Shown here: in pieces, positions 8,380 through 16,955 of the stretch
Layout of the letters: the number at the start of each line of letters is the position of its first letter
How positions within the stretch are numbered: position 1 is the stretch's first letter
Program-made: the position numbers and the translations under genes
NCBI RefSeq assembly: GCF_000723165.1
Contig: NZ_HG322949.1
Span: forward strand, 745,828-809,827
Direction: 5' to 3'
DNA from: Janthinobacterium agaricidamnosum NBRC 102515 = DSM 9628
Lineage (GTDB): Bacteria; Pseudomonadota; Gammaproteobacteria; Burkholderiales; Burkholderiaceae_D
DNA: 64,000 bases
Notes under the pieces: model-generated
Database searches by the model: none
Seen by the model: only the letters and a program-made list of their open reading frames with translations
Told to the model about the DNA's origin: nothing

Positions 8380-9768
8380 TCACTGCCAATTCGTCAGCGC
8401 CGGCGGCACCAGCATTATCAGCGACATCACCAGATAAGCCAGTTGCAGCGGGATCATCCACTTGGCCCAGGTGATCCACGGTACCCGCGCCAGCGCCAGC
8501 ACGCCGACGGTGATGCCCGACGTCGGTATCATCGGCGTGCTGAATTCGCCGAACTGGAACGCCAGGATCGCGGTCTGGCGCGACACGCCGACCAGGTCCG
8601 CCAGCGGCGCCATGATCGGCATCGTCAGCGCCGCCTGGCCGCTGCCGGAATGGATGAAGAAATTGATCACCGACTGGATCGCGAACATCTTTTGCGCCGC
8701 GAACACCGGGCTGGACGACGCCACCAGCGGCATCAGCGCGTGCAGCATGGTGTCGATGATGTGCGCGTCGCGCGCCAGTATCATGGTGCCGCGCGCCAGC
8801 GCGATCACCAGCGCGGTGCCGACCATGTCCCTGGCGCCCTGCATGAAGGCGTTGACGATGGCGTCCGAATCGAGCCGGCCGACCAGGCCGACCACGATGC
8901 CCATGATGAGGAACAGCGTGGCGATTTCCTCGATGAACCACTGGTACTTGATGACGCCGAATACCATCGTCAGCAGGGTCGCCATGAACATCCACAGCAC
9001 CAGCCGGTGACGGCCGGTCATGCCGTGGAAGTCGCTGAAGTCCAGCGTCTGTTCGCGGCGTTTTTCACAGTCAAGCCGGTAGGTCGGGCTTTTCTCAGGG
9101 TGTTGCTTGACCTTGGCCGCATACATCATCAGGAATGCGATGGTCAGCGCGGTGGCGATGACCCATACGACGAAGCGGTAGCCCATGCCGGAAAACACCG
9201 GCACGCCGGCGATGCCCTGCGCGATGCCGACGTTGAACGGGTTCAGGAAGGCGGCGCCGAAGCCCACTTGCGAACCGACGAAGGGGATCGACACGCCGAC
9301 AATCGTATCGTAGCCGAGCGCCAGCGCCAGCGGCACGAAGATCAGGATGAACGGGATCGCTTCCTCGTTCATGCCAAAGGTGGCGCCGCCCAGCGAAAAC
9401 ATGGTGACGAACACCGGGATCAGGGCGACCCGCACGAAGCGCGAGCTGGTGTGCGCCTTGGCCACCGATTTGATCATCGCATCGATCGCCTCGGTTTTTT
9501 GCAGCACCGCGAAGGCGCCGCCGACGATCAGGATGAAGCCGATGATCAGCGCCGCCTCGACGAAGCCCTTGATCGGCGCCATCATCAGCGCGACAAACCC
9601 TTGCGGCTGGCTGGCCACATAGTGGAAAGTGGCCGGATCGACCAGCTGCTTGCCATTGACCAGGTGGGTGTCGTACTTCCCGCCCGGCACCAGCCAGGTC
9701 GACATCGCGATCATCGCCAGGATCGCGAACAGCAGGACGAAGGTGTGCGGCAGCTTGATTTTTTTCAT
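8380..9768 (-). CDS. YfcC-family (DcuC-like) inner-membrane transporter
   Basis: A 462-residue protein with about 12 hydrophobic segments, beginning KLPHTFVLLFAILAMIAMST and containing the GGAFAVLQKTEAIDAMI and SGSGQAALTMPIMAPLADL stretches typical of YfcC/AitC-like carriers in the ion transporter superfamily. Such proteins carry amino acids or C4-dicarboxylates, but the substrate here is unknown. It lies 12 bases downstream of an AstE/AspA-type amidohydrolase in the same operon, which suggests it moves the hydrolase substrate or product, such as an acylated amino acid or a small peptide. Confidence 0.85.
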   Translation of the reverse strand: MKKIKLPHTFVLLFAILAMIAMSTWLVPGGKYDTHLVNGKQLVDPATFHYVASQPQGFVALMMAPIKGFVEAALIIGFILIVGGAFAVLQKTEAIDAMIKSVAKAHTSSRFVRVALIPVFVTMFSLGGATFGMNEEAIPFILIFVPLALALGYDTIVGVSIPFVGSQVGFGAAFLNPFNVGIAQGIAGVPVFSGMGYRFVVWVIATALTIAFLMMYAAKVKQHPEKSPTYRLDCEKRREQTLDFSDFHGMTGRHRLVLWMFMATLLTMVFGVIKYQWFIEEIATLFLIMGIVVGLVGRLDSDAIVNAFMQGARDMVGTALVIALARGTMILARDAHIIDTMLHALMPLVASSSPVFAAQKMFAIQSVINFFIHSGSGQAALTMPIMAPLADLVGVSRQTAILAFQFGEFSTPMIPTSGITVGVLALARVPWITWAKWMIPLQLAYLVMSLIMLVPPALTNWQ

Positions 9769-9780
9769 CGCGGCGACCTG

Positions 9781-10899
9781 TTATTGGCTCAGCAGCGAGC
9801 CGGCGCGGAAGGCCGTGGCGCCGGCGACCTTGCCGACGTTCATGCCGCGCAACACGTGGCGATGCGCGCTGCGGCCAAAGAACACCCCGTCCACGCTGCA
9901 GCGCAGCGCGGTGACGGCGCCGCCGACCGGATCGATCAGGTCGGCCAGCGCATCGCCGGCCCGCAGCCGTTCGCCGAGCGTCCGGGTGTACACCAGTATG
10001 CCCGAGTGCGGCGCGATGATCGGCTCCACGCCGGCCAGCGGCGTCGCCTCGCATAATGCCTCAGGCAGCGCGCCGGCGTCGATCTTCAGCACGCCGTTGA
10101 GCGCCAGGAAGCGCAGCAGGCCTTGCGCATCCTGTTGCGCCAGTGGATAGCCGACTTCCATTTCGCCGCGCAGTTCGACGGTGACCGACAGGCACGCGGC
10201 CGGAATCGGATAACGGCCGTCGAAATGCGCATCGAGATCCCACCACAAGCGGCTGCACGCTTCGTCGAACGGTTCCCCGCCGGCTTCCCGCTCCAGCAGC
10301 ACCGCGTGCGCGCCCAGCAGCGCCGACAATGGCGCGACCGCGTCGGCCAGCGGCGTGCCGGCATACAGATGCAGCACCGCCTCGTTATCGCAATGCAGGT
10401 CGAGCACGATGTCGGCGTCGATGGCCAGGCCCATCAGGATTTTTTTCAGCGCTTCGGCGTCGGTTTGCGGTGCCCAGTCGGCGATCGCGCGGCGTGCATG
10501 GCGCCGGATGGCGGCGACATTGTGTTGCGCATCGGCGCCGAGCTCACCGGCCAGCGTGGTCTTTAATTCATTGGCGACGTGGCGGTAGGCGCGGTTGAAG
10601 TTGATGCCGGTGCTCAGGTCGAAACGGCCGAACGGCGCGCCGTGGATCGCCTGCGCCAGGCCGATCGGATTGGCGGCCGGCACCAGGATGATTTCACCGG
10701 CGATCTTGCCGTCCGCTTCCAGCTCCAGCAAGCGGCGGCGCAGGAATTGCGCCACCAGCATGCCCGGCACTTCATCGGCGTGCAGCGCGGCCTGGATGTA
10801 CACCTTCTTGCCGCTGCCCGGCACGCCAAAATGAAGACTGGTGAGTTGATAAGCCGCGCTGGCGTGCGGCGCGGAGACCGGATGAGTGTGTGCTTGCAT
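9781..10899 (-). CDS. Succinylglutamate desuccinylase/aspartoacylase-family zinc hydrolase
   Basis: A 372-residue M14-like zinc amidohydrolase, cytoplasmic by sequence. The zinc ligands are visible as HADE (His40, Glu43) and His169 in DLHCDNEAVLHLY. The catalytic glutamate is Glu242 in VTVELRGE, and the C-terminal barrel-like region ends in GMNVGKVAG. Family members remove acyl groups from N-acyl amino acids such as succinylglutamate or N-acetylaspartate, or cleave similar bonds. No other ast catabolic genes are nearby, so astE itself is unlikely. It is first in an operon with the YfcC-type carrier and divergent from a TonB receptor and cyanophycinase, hence possibly part of an aspartate- or arginine-peptide pathway. 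Confidence 0.85.
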   Translation of the reverse strand: MQAHTHPVSAPHASAAYQLTSLHFGVPGSGKKVYIQAALHADEVPGMLVAQFLRRRLLELEADGKIAGEIILVPAANPIGLAQAIHGAPFGRFDLSTGINFNRAYRHVANELKTTLAGELGADAQHNVAAIRRHARRAIADWAPQTDAEALKKILMGLAIDADIVLDLHCDNEAVLHLYAGTPLADAVAPLSALLGAHAVLLEREAGGEPFDEACSRLWWDLDAHFDGRYPIPAACLSVTVELRGEMEVGYPLAQQDAQGLLRFLALNGVLKIDAGALPEALCEATPLAGVEPIIAPHSGILVYTRTLGERLRAGDALADLIDPVGGAVTALRCSVDGVFFGRSAHRHVLRGMNVGKVAGATAFRAGSLLSQ

Positions 10900-11175
10900 G
10901 GGCGGGGGGCATCCTGGTGAGTTTATCGTTAATTTCCGCTTGGTTATGTGGCATTATTTCACGAAGTAAATCAATGCCGGATCTTTTTGAAAAAAGCTGT
11001 TGAATTTTAGTTTTGATATGCGTAGCCTGACTGCATGGCGGCGGGTGCGGTTGTCCGCACCGTCCGAGGCAGTCCCCCAAAAAACAGCGGCGCCTAGAAA
11101 ATAGAAATAGCAGGTATGAGCAGGTAATAAAAACAAGTAAACAATAAAGTAAACCATACCCTGGGGAGTATCTCA
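10900..11175. promoter_or_regulatory. Divergent promoter region of the hydrolase and TonB-receptor operons
   Basis: 276 bases between divergent start codons. It includes AT-rich stretches (10960-11035 and 11095-11160) suitable for two promoters, and a perfect 7-bp hairpin GGTGCGG-TTGT-CCGCACC at 11044-11061 in the receptor leader. GGGGAG at 11163-11168 is the receptor ribosome binding site. I could not pin -35/-10 boxes with confidence. Confidence 0.5.
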
Positions 11176-13944
11176 ATGCATCAATTATGCTGGCGCGCTG
11201 TTGCGTCAGGTCCATTCGCGCCACGTCCATCCATGCTGAGCCGCTCGATACGCGTTGCGCTCGGCTTGGGCGCCGCCGTCGCGCTGCTCGGACACGAGGC
11301 GGCCGCGCAGTCGTCCGATTCAGCCACGGCCGCGGTCAACATGCCGCGCGTCGAAATCACCGGTTCGGCGATCAAGCGGGTCGAATCCGAAACCGCGCTG
11401 CCGGTGCAGGTCATCACCCGCGCCGATATCGAGAAAGCCGGCGTCACCACCGCCGCCGAATTGATGGCGCGCGTGTCGGCCAACGTCGGCGGCCTGACCG
11501 ACGGCGCCAGCATCAATGTCGGCGGCGACCAGCGCGGCTTCAACAGCGCCAACCTGCGCGGCATCGGCACCTCGTCGACGCTGGTGCTGCTGAACGGCCG
11601 GCGCATGGCCAACTTCGCGTCGCCGGGCGACGATGCCGGGGTCGACTTGAACAATATCCCGGCCGCCGCATTGCAGCGCGTCGAAGTGCTGCTCGACGGC
11701 GCGTCGGCGCTGTACGGCACCGACGCCATCGGCGGCGTGATCAACTTCATTACGCGCAAGGACTTCCAGGGCGTCGAATTGAACGCCTATGGCAGCGGCA
11801 CGCAAGAGGGCGGGGCCGGCAAGCGCACCGCGACCATCAGCGCCGGCACCGGCGATTTGTCGCGCGACGGCTATAACGTGTTTGCGGTACTCGACACCCA
11901 AAGCACCGGCAGTCTCAGCACGTCGCAGCGCAAGTTCATCCCGAACCTGCACATTCCGGAACGCCTCGGCCATTTGCTGTCGAGTTATACCAGCCCGGCG
12001 AATATCCGCCTCAGCAGCGACCAGCGCGATTATTTGCAAAGCATCGGCTTCCAGATCAACGGCAAGCCGATCACCAACCGCCAGATCAACCTGTCGGTGC
12101 CGGGCTGCAGCGGACCGGCGAATCTCTATCTGCCGGCCGGCACCGGCGGCGTCGATGGCTGCACCTACAATTACATGGGCGACACCGAGCTGTATCCGGA
12201 ATCGAGCAAGCAGAATTTGCTGACGCGTGGCGTGCTGCAATTGAGCCCCGAGCATCAGCTGTATGCCGAAGTGGCGCTGAGCAGTTCGCGTACCAATTAT
12301 GTCGGTTCGGCGGCGCGGGTAACCGCCAGCATCGATTACAGCAAGGTGCCGCAACTGGCCAACAGCGGTCTCGACAGCACCGGCGACAGCGAGCTGCAAC
12401 TGCGCATGCGCCTTGGCGAAGCGGGCCGCCGCACCAGCGAACTGACCAGCGAAAGCCAGCGCTACGTGGTCGGCCTGAGCGGCGTCGCCGGCGGCTGGGA
12501 TTACGACATCGGCTTGAACCACAGCGTCAACACCATCAAGGACAAGGATACCCACGGCTACGTATTGAAGGACCAACTGCTGCAAGGGATCGCCGATGGC
12601 TTGATCAATCCTTTCGGCCCGTCCGGTCCGCAAGGCCGCGCGCTGCTCGACAGTATCCAGGTCAACGACGATGTGCGCCACGCGCGCGGCAGCATGGACT
12701 CGCTCGACTTCAAGGTGTCGCGCGGCTTGATGGCGCTGGGCGGCGGCGACCTGGCGCTGGCGCTCGGCGGGGAGCTGCGCCGCGAGCGCACCGCCTTCAC
12801 GCCGTCGGCGCTGCTGATGAGCGATAACATCAATAACGACGATGCGCCGGAAGGCGGCGCCGGCACCAGCGACAGCCGCAATGTGGCGGCGGTATATGGT
12901 GAATTGCTGCTGCCGTTCAGCAAGCAGTGGCAAGCGCAATTGTCCGGCCGCTACGACCGTTATCAAGCCATCGGCGGCGCGCTGAGCCCGAAAATCGGCG
13001 TTACCTATACGCCGGCCAGGGACGTGCTGCTGCGCGCATCGGCCGGCAAGGGTTTCCGCGCGCCATCGATGTCGGACTTGCACCGGCCGACCGTGTACGG
13101 CCAGAGCGCGACCCTGCCCGATCCGGTGTATTGCGCGACGGTCAATAATAATTACGCCGATTGCGCCAACAACTGGGATACCCGGCGTTACAGCAACGCC
13201 AATTTGAAACCGGAGCGCAGCCGCCAATTCTCGCTGGGCGCGGTGCTCGAGGGCAGCCCGTACTGGAGCACCAGCCTGGATTACTGGAACATCAGGCGCA
13301 CCGACTTGATCAGCGAAATCGGCGACGACATAATCCTGGCCAATCTCGACAAGTACGGCAGCCTGGTGCACCGCAATCGCGACAACGAGATCGACTACAT
13401 CGAACTGCGCAAGGAAAATCGCGGCGCGCAACTGGCGTCCGGCCTCGACCTGACGCTCGACCTGCACAGCCCGACCACCGGGTGGGGACGTTTCGGCGCG
13501 CATGTCAACGGCACCTATGTGCTGGACTCGAAAATCCAGACCAGCGCCGGCGACGCCTATATCAGCAACCTGAATCAATTCGTCACCGACAGCGTGGTGC
13601 AGCGCTGGCGCCACACCATCACGCTGGACTGGGACCGCGGCGCCTATTCGGCCAGCCTGTCGAATACCTTCTCGAGCGGCTACCAGGACCAGAACTCGGC
13701 CATCAATCTCGACGACGGCAGCGTGGTGGCGGCCAACCAGGTCAAGGCGTATTCGATCTGGGACATGTCCGGCGCCTATGCGGTGAACCAGCACTTCAAG
13801 CTGCGGGCAGGCATCCAGAACTTGTTCAATACCAGCCCGCCCTACTCGAATCAAGCTTATTATTTCATTTCAGGCTACGATCCGAGCTACACCGATCCGC
13901 GCGGCCGGCGCTTCTATGCGTCGGCCAATTACGTCTTTAAGTAA
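11176..13944 (+). CDS. TonB-dependent outer-membrane receptor
   Basis: A 922-residue TonB receptor. The start at 11176 is backed by a well-placed GGGGAG, giving a long leader ending near GHEAAAQ; a shorter start at 11233 is possible. The plug domain has VEITGSAIKRVESETALPVQ, LRGIGTSSTLVLLNGRRM and VEVLLDGASALYGTDAIGGV. This is the oligopeptide/sugar-type plug commonly seen in receptors for complex nutrients rather than siderophores. The barrel ends with the usual aromatic C-terminus (SANYVFK). It precedes an exported cyanophycinase and a peptidase, which suggests uptake of peptide fragments. No Fur box is seen, in contrast to the receptor at 22716. Confidence 0.93.
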   Translation: MHQLCWRAVASGPFAPRPSMLSRSIRVALGLGAAVALLGHEAAAQSSDSATAAVNMPRVEITGSAIKRVESETALPVQVITRADIEKAGVTTAAELMARVSANVGGLTDGASINVGGDQRGFNSANLRGIGTSSTLVLLNGRRMANFASPGDDAGVDLNNIPAAALQRVEVLLDGASALYGTDAIGGVINFITRKDFQGVELNAYGSGTQEGGAGKRTATISAGTGDLSRDGYNVFAVLDTQSTGSLSTSQRKFIPNLHIPERLGHLLSSYTSPANIRLSSDQRDYLQSIGFQINGKPITNRQINLSVPGCSGPANLYLPAGTGGVDGCTYNYMGDTELYPESSKQNLLTRGVLQLSPEHQLYAEVALSSSRTNYVGSAARVTASIDYSKVPQLANSGLDSTGDSELQLRMRLGEAGRRTSELTSESQRYVVGLSGVAGGWDYDIGLNHSVNTIKDKDTHGYVLKDQLLQGIADGLINPFGPSGPQGRALLDSIQVNDDVRHARGSMDSLDFKVSRGLMALGGGDLALALGGELRRERTAFTPSALLMSDNINNDDAPEGGAGTSDSRNVAAVYGELLLPFSKQWQAQLSGRYDRYQAIGGALSPKIGVTYTPARDVLLRASAGKGFRAPSMSDLHRPTVYGQSATLPDPVYCATVNNNYADCANNWDTRRYSNANLKPERSRQFSLGAVLEGSPYWSTSLDYWNIRRTDLISEIGDDIILANLDKYGSLVHRNRDNEIDYIELRKENRGAQLASGLDLTLDLHSPTTGWGRFGAHVNGTYVLDSKIQTSAGDAYISNLNQFVTDSVVQRWRHTITLDWDRGAYSASLSNTFSSGYQDQNSAINLDDGSVVAANQVKAYSIWDMSGAYAVNQHFKLRAGIQNLFNTSPPYSNQAYYFISGYDPSYTDPRGRRFYASANYVFK

Positions 13945-13946
13945 GA

Positions 13947-13978
13947 ACCGCAGCACCGCAGTACCGCAGCACCGCATC
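13947..13978 (+). repeat. Four tandem copies of an 8-bp unit
   Basis: Just after the receptor stop codon the unit ACCGCAGC is repeated four times with two units altered by one or two bases (ACCGCAGT, ACCGCATC). It is a short microsatellite-like run in the spacer before the cyanophycinase gene, with no evident function. Confidence 0.75.
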
Positions 13979-14071
13979 AAGCAAGCAGGCAATTTTCGAG
14001 CAGTTTTTTTGAGCAATCGTTTTGATGAGGACGGCGCCCCGACCATGCGCCGTCCTGGTCGGAAAGGCATC

Positions 14072-15331
14072 ATGAAAGCATCTGGAATATCGCTACAACG
14101 AGTTGCTGCGGCGTGGCTGTTTGCGCTGCTGGGAGTGTGCCTGCAAGCGGCGGCCGCGCCGGCGCCGGCGGTGCCGTCGTTCGGCGCGGCGCCGCGCGGC
14201 ACGCTGGTGATCATCGGCGGCGGCCTGCGCGCCGATAACGCCGAAGTGTGGCAGCGCATCGTCAAGCTGTCGGGCGGCAAGGGGGCGCGCATCGCGGTGC
14301 TGGCGTCGGCCTCGATCAACCCCGAAAAATCCGGCGCCAGCATCGTCGGCAAATTGAACCAGTACGGCGCCGACGCGTTCTTCGTGCCGCTCGGCGTCAA
14401 GCTGGCCGGCAGCGATTACCGCAAGGCGGCCGAAGACCCGGCCGTGGTGGCGCAAATCCGTTCCGCCAGCGGGATTTATTTCGCCGGCGGCGACCAGGGC
14501 CGCATCACCCAGGCGCTGGTGCGTACGGACGGCAGCCGCACCGCCGCGCTCGACGCGATCTGGTCGGTGTACCGGGGCGGCGGCGTGATCGCCGGTTCCA
14601 GCGCCGGCGCGGCGATCATGAGCACCACGATGTTCTACGACGCCAAGCCGGTGCTGGACATGCTCAAGATGGGCATCACCGAAGGCAGGGAAATCGCACC
14701 GGGCCTGGGTTTCATCGGCAGCGACGTGTTCGTCGACCAGCACTTGCTGGTACGCGGCCGCTTTGCGCGGATGATCCCGGTGATGCTGAAAAAGGGTTAT
14801 CACATCGGCCTCGGCATCGATGAAAACAGCGCCATGATCGTCGACGCCGGGCGCGACGTCGAAGTGATCGGCTACAGCGGCGCCTTGCTGATCGACCTGT
14901 CCGACGCGCTGACCGACCGCGGCATCAAGAACTTCAATATCAGCAACGCGGCGATCAGCTACCTGGACCGGGGCGACAAATTCAACCTGATCACGCGCAT
15001 CTTCACGCCGTCGCCGGACAAGGCCGACAACAAGCTCGACCCGAACCAGCCGGACATGCGCGAACCGGTGTTCACCAACGATATCCTCGGCAATAATGCG
15101 GTGCTCGACCTGATGGGCAACCTGATCGACAATGCCCAGCAAGAAGCGATCGGCATCGCCTTCGGCAATCCGCGCGACCCGTATCCCGACCTGGGCTTCG
15201 AGTTCAGGTTCAGCAAGACCGTCAACAGCGTCGGTTACAGCTCGACCGAGGCGGAAGCGTATTCGGTGCTCAAGCTGCGGCTCGACATCCGCCCGATCCA
15301 GCTGCGCCAGCCCTTGTACCGCTACAAATAG
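14072..15331 (+). CDS. Exported cyanophycinase-family (S51) peptidase
   Basis: A 419-residue serine peptidase of the cyanophycinase type, which cuts multi-L-arginyl-poly-L-aspartate into beta-Asp-Arg dipeptides. The start with GGAAAGG upstream gives a signal peptide (MKASGISLQRVAAAWLFALL, ending near QAAAA). LVIIGGGLRADNAEVW opens the domain, and the nucleophile lies in GVIAGSSAGA (Ser177 by my count) with YFAGGDQGRI upstream. At over 400 residues with a leader it fits the extracellular CphE type better than the roughly 270-residue intracellular CphB. The C-terminal part ending in LDIRPIQLRQPLYRYK is extra. Its neighbours are a TonB receptor and an M64 peptidase. Confidence 0.85.
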   Translation: MKASGISLQRVAAAWLFALLGVCLQAAAAPAPAVPSFGAAPRGTLVIIGGGLRADNAEVWQRIVKLSGGKGARIAVLASASINPEKSGASIVGKLNQYGADAFFVPLGVKLAGSDYRKAAEDPAVVAQIRSASGIYFAGGDQGRITQALVRTDGSRTAALDAIWSVYRGGGVIAGSSAGAAIMSTTMFYDAKPVLDMLKMGITEGREIAPGLGFIGSDVFVDQHLLVRGRFARMIPVMLKKGYHIGLGIDENSAMIVDAGRDVEVIGYSGALLIDLSDALTDRGIKNFNISNAAISYLDRGDKFNLITRIFTPSPDKADNKLDPNQPDMREPVFTNDILGNNAVLDLMGNLIDNAQQEAIGIAFGNPRDPYPDLGFEFRFSKTVNSVGYSSTEAEAYSVLKLRLDIRPIQLRQPLYRYK

Positions 15332-15396
15332 CAAAATCCCGGCGTTCCAAAAGTGGCGCCGGGTCGCTACAATGTCCGATCGGCGATCCGCCCATC

Positions 15397-16854
15397 ATGC
15401 AAGGACTATTTATGCGCCCGACCACTTTCCGATTTTTTAGCGGCGTGTTGCTGGCCGCCTGCGGCCTGGCCCATGCGGCACAGGCGACTGCGCCGCCGCC
15501 TGCACCGCCGCCGGCGACGGTGCGCGTCGACTACCAGCACAGCGGCAACGCGCTGTCCGACCAGTATGCGATGGAGCGGGTGGTGATCGAACCGCTGCCG
15601 TGGCCGGGCGATATGTCGCGCACGCTGGACCACACCAACCGCGGCAACAACCGGGTCGAGGTGGTCGACGCCAGGACCGGCGCGCTGCTGTATTCGCGCG
15701 GGTTCAATACCGTCTTCGGCGAATGGCGCAGCACCGAGGAAGCGAACAAGACCAGCCGCGGCTTCGAGGAATCGGTGCGGTTTCCGAAACCGGACCGGCC
15801 GGTGCGCGTGCGCATCCTGAAGCGCGACGAGCGCAATCAATTTTCGGTCGCGTGGAGCGCCGAGGTCGATACCGACGGCCCGGACGTGATCCGCAAGCAG
15901 GGCCCGGCGCCGGCTAAGTTGATCCCGATCCGCGTCAACGGCCCGTCGCCGGACAAGGTCGACTTGCTGATACTCGGCGACGGCTACACCAAGGCCGACA
16001 TGCCGAAATTCGAGGCCACCGCGCGCCGCATGGCCGACCATTTGTTTACCGTATCGCCATTCCGCGAACGGGCCGGCGATTTCAATGTGTGGGCAATGGC
16101 GGCGCCGACCCAGGAATCGGGCGTGTCGCGGCCATCGACCGGTCTGCACCACGCCTCGCGGCTGGGTGCGCGCTACGACATCTTCGGCAGCGAACGCTAT
16201 GTGCTGACCACCGACAATCGCGCGCTGCGCGAACTGGCGCAATACGCGCCGTATGAATTCATCGAAATCCTGGTCAATAACGACACCTACGGCGGCGGCG
16301 GCATCTTCGGCCAGTTCAGCACGGCGGCGGCGAATAACGACTGGGCCAACTACCTGTTCGTGCATGAATTCGGCCACCATTTCGCCGGCCTGGCCGACGA
16401 GTACTACACCTCGCCGGTGGCGTATCAGTCGAGCGGCGCGCGTCCGGAACCGTGGGAGCCGAACGTCACCGCGCTGCACGATCCGGCGAATTTGAAATGG
16501 ACGGACCACGTCAAGGCCGGCACGCCGCTGCCGACCGCATGGCCGAAGGCGGAGTATGAAGAAGCTTCGCGCGCATACCAGAAAGAGCGCGCCGCGCTGC
16601 GCCAGGAAAACCGTCCCGAATCGGAAATGAGCGCCTTGTTCCAGCGCGACTTGAAACAGACTGCGGAACTGTTTTCGCGCGCGCCGCACCAGCATCAGGT
16701 GGGCGCGTTCGAAGGCGCCAACTACGAAGCCAGCGGGTATTACCGGCCCGAGATGCAATGCATCATGTTCGACCGCAGCGGCCAATTCTGCTCGGTGTGC
16801 CAGGACGCGATCAGCACCATCATTGACTTGTATTCGCGGCCTTTAAGCCGGTAA
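15397..16854 (+). CDS. Secreted M64 (IgA-peptidase family) metallopeptidase
   Basis: A 485-residue protein with a signal peptide (FFSGVLLAACGLAHAAQA) followed by a Pro/Ala-rich stretch. An N-terminal domain with an M64_N-like pattern reaches about residue 165. The peptidase M64 domain begins VDLLILGDGYTKADM and has the zinc motif HEFGHHFAGLADEY, with the first histidine at residue 323. Cysteines near the C-terminus (CIMFDRSGQFCSVCQ) may form a disulphide or bind metal. Starts at 15397 and 15412 are both possible. It is the third gene after the TonB receptor and cyanophycinase, and probably another secreted peptide-degrading enzyme. Family members include the Clostridium ramosum IgA protease, but the substrate here is unknown. 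Confidence 0.88.
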   Translation: MQGLFMRPTTFRFFSGVLLAACGLAHAAQATAPPPAPPPATVRVDYQHSGNALSDQYAMERVVIEPLPWPGDMSRTLDHTNRGNNRVEVVDARTGALLYSRGFNTVFGEWRSTEEANKTSRGFEESVRFPKPDRPVRVRILKRDERNQFSVAWSAEVDTDGPDVIRKQGPAPAKLIPIRVNGPSPDKVDLLILGDGYTKADMPKFEATARRMADHLFTVSPFRERAGDFNVWAMAAPTQESGVSRPSTGLHHASRLGARYDIFGSERYVLTTDNRALRELAQYAPYEFIEILVNNDTYGGGGIFGQFSTAAANNDWANYLFVHEFGHHFAGLADEYYTSPVAYQSSGARPEPWEPNVTALHDPANLKWTDHVKAGTPLPTAWPKAEYEEASRAYQKERAALRQENRPESEMSALFQRDLKQTAELFSRAPHQHQVGAFEGANYEASGYYRPEMQCIMFDRSGQFCSVCQDAISTIIDLYSRPLSR

Positions 16855-16878
16855 TTCTTCCCGGTAAAAGATAGCGAT

Positions 16879-16911
16879 CCGGCATGGCGATATCAAGCCA
16901 TGCCGGACTTT
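16879..16911 (+). terminator. Hairpin terminator after the M64 gene
   Basis: A perfect 10-bp stem CCGGCATGGC/GCCATGCCGG (16879-16888 and 16897-16906) with an 8-base loop, followed by a weak ACTTT tract. It lies 24 bases after the M64 stop, between convergent genes. Confidence 0.6.
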
Positions 16912-16955
16912 GTGCGGAAAACCCGCCAAACCGGGCTTTCCAAGCTTACCGTCAA

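Noticed and set aside
8443..10056. Plus-strand frame of 537 codons opposite the transporter and hydrolase
   Set aside because: Asp/Arg/His/Gln-rich composition typical of antisense shadow; the minus-strand genes have clear families.
11320..13854. Minus-strand frame of 844 codons opposite the TonB receptor
   Set aside because: No ribosome binding site, no recognisable domain and shadow-like composition.
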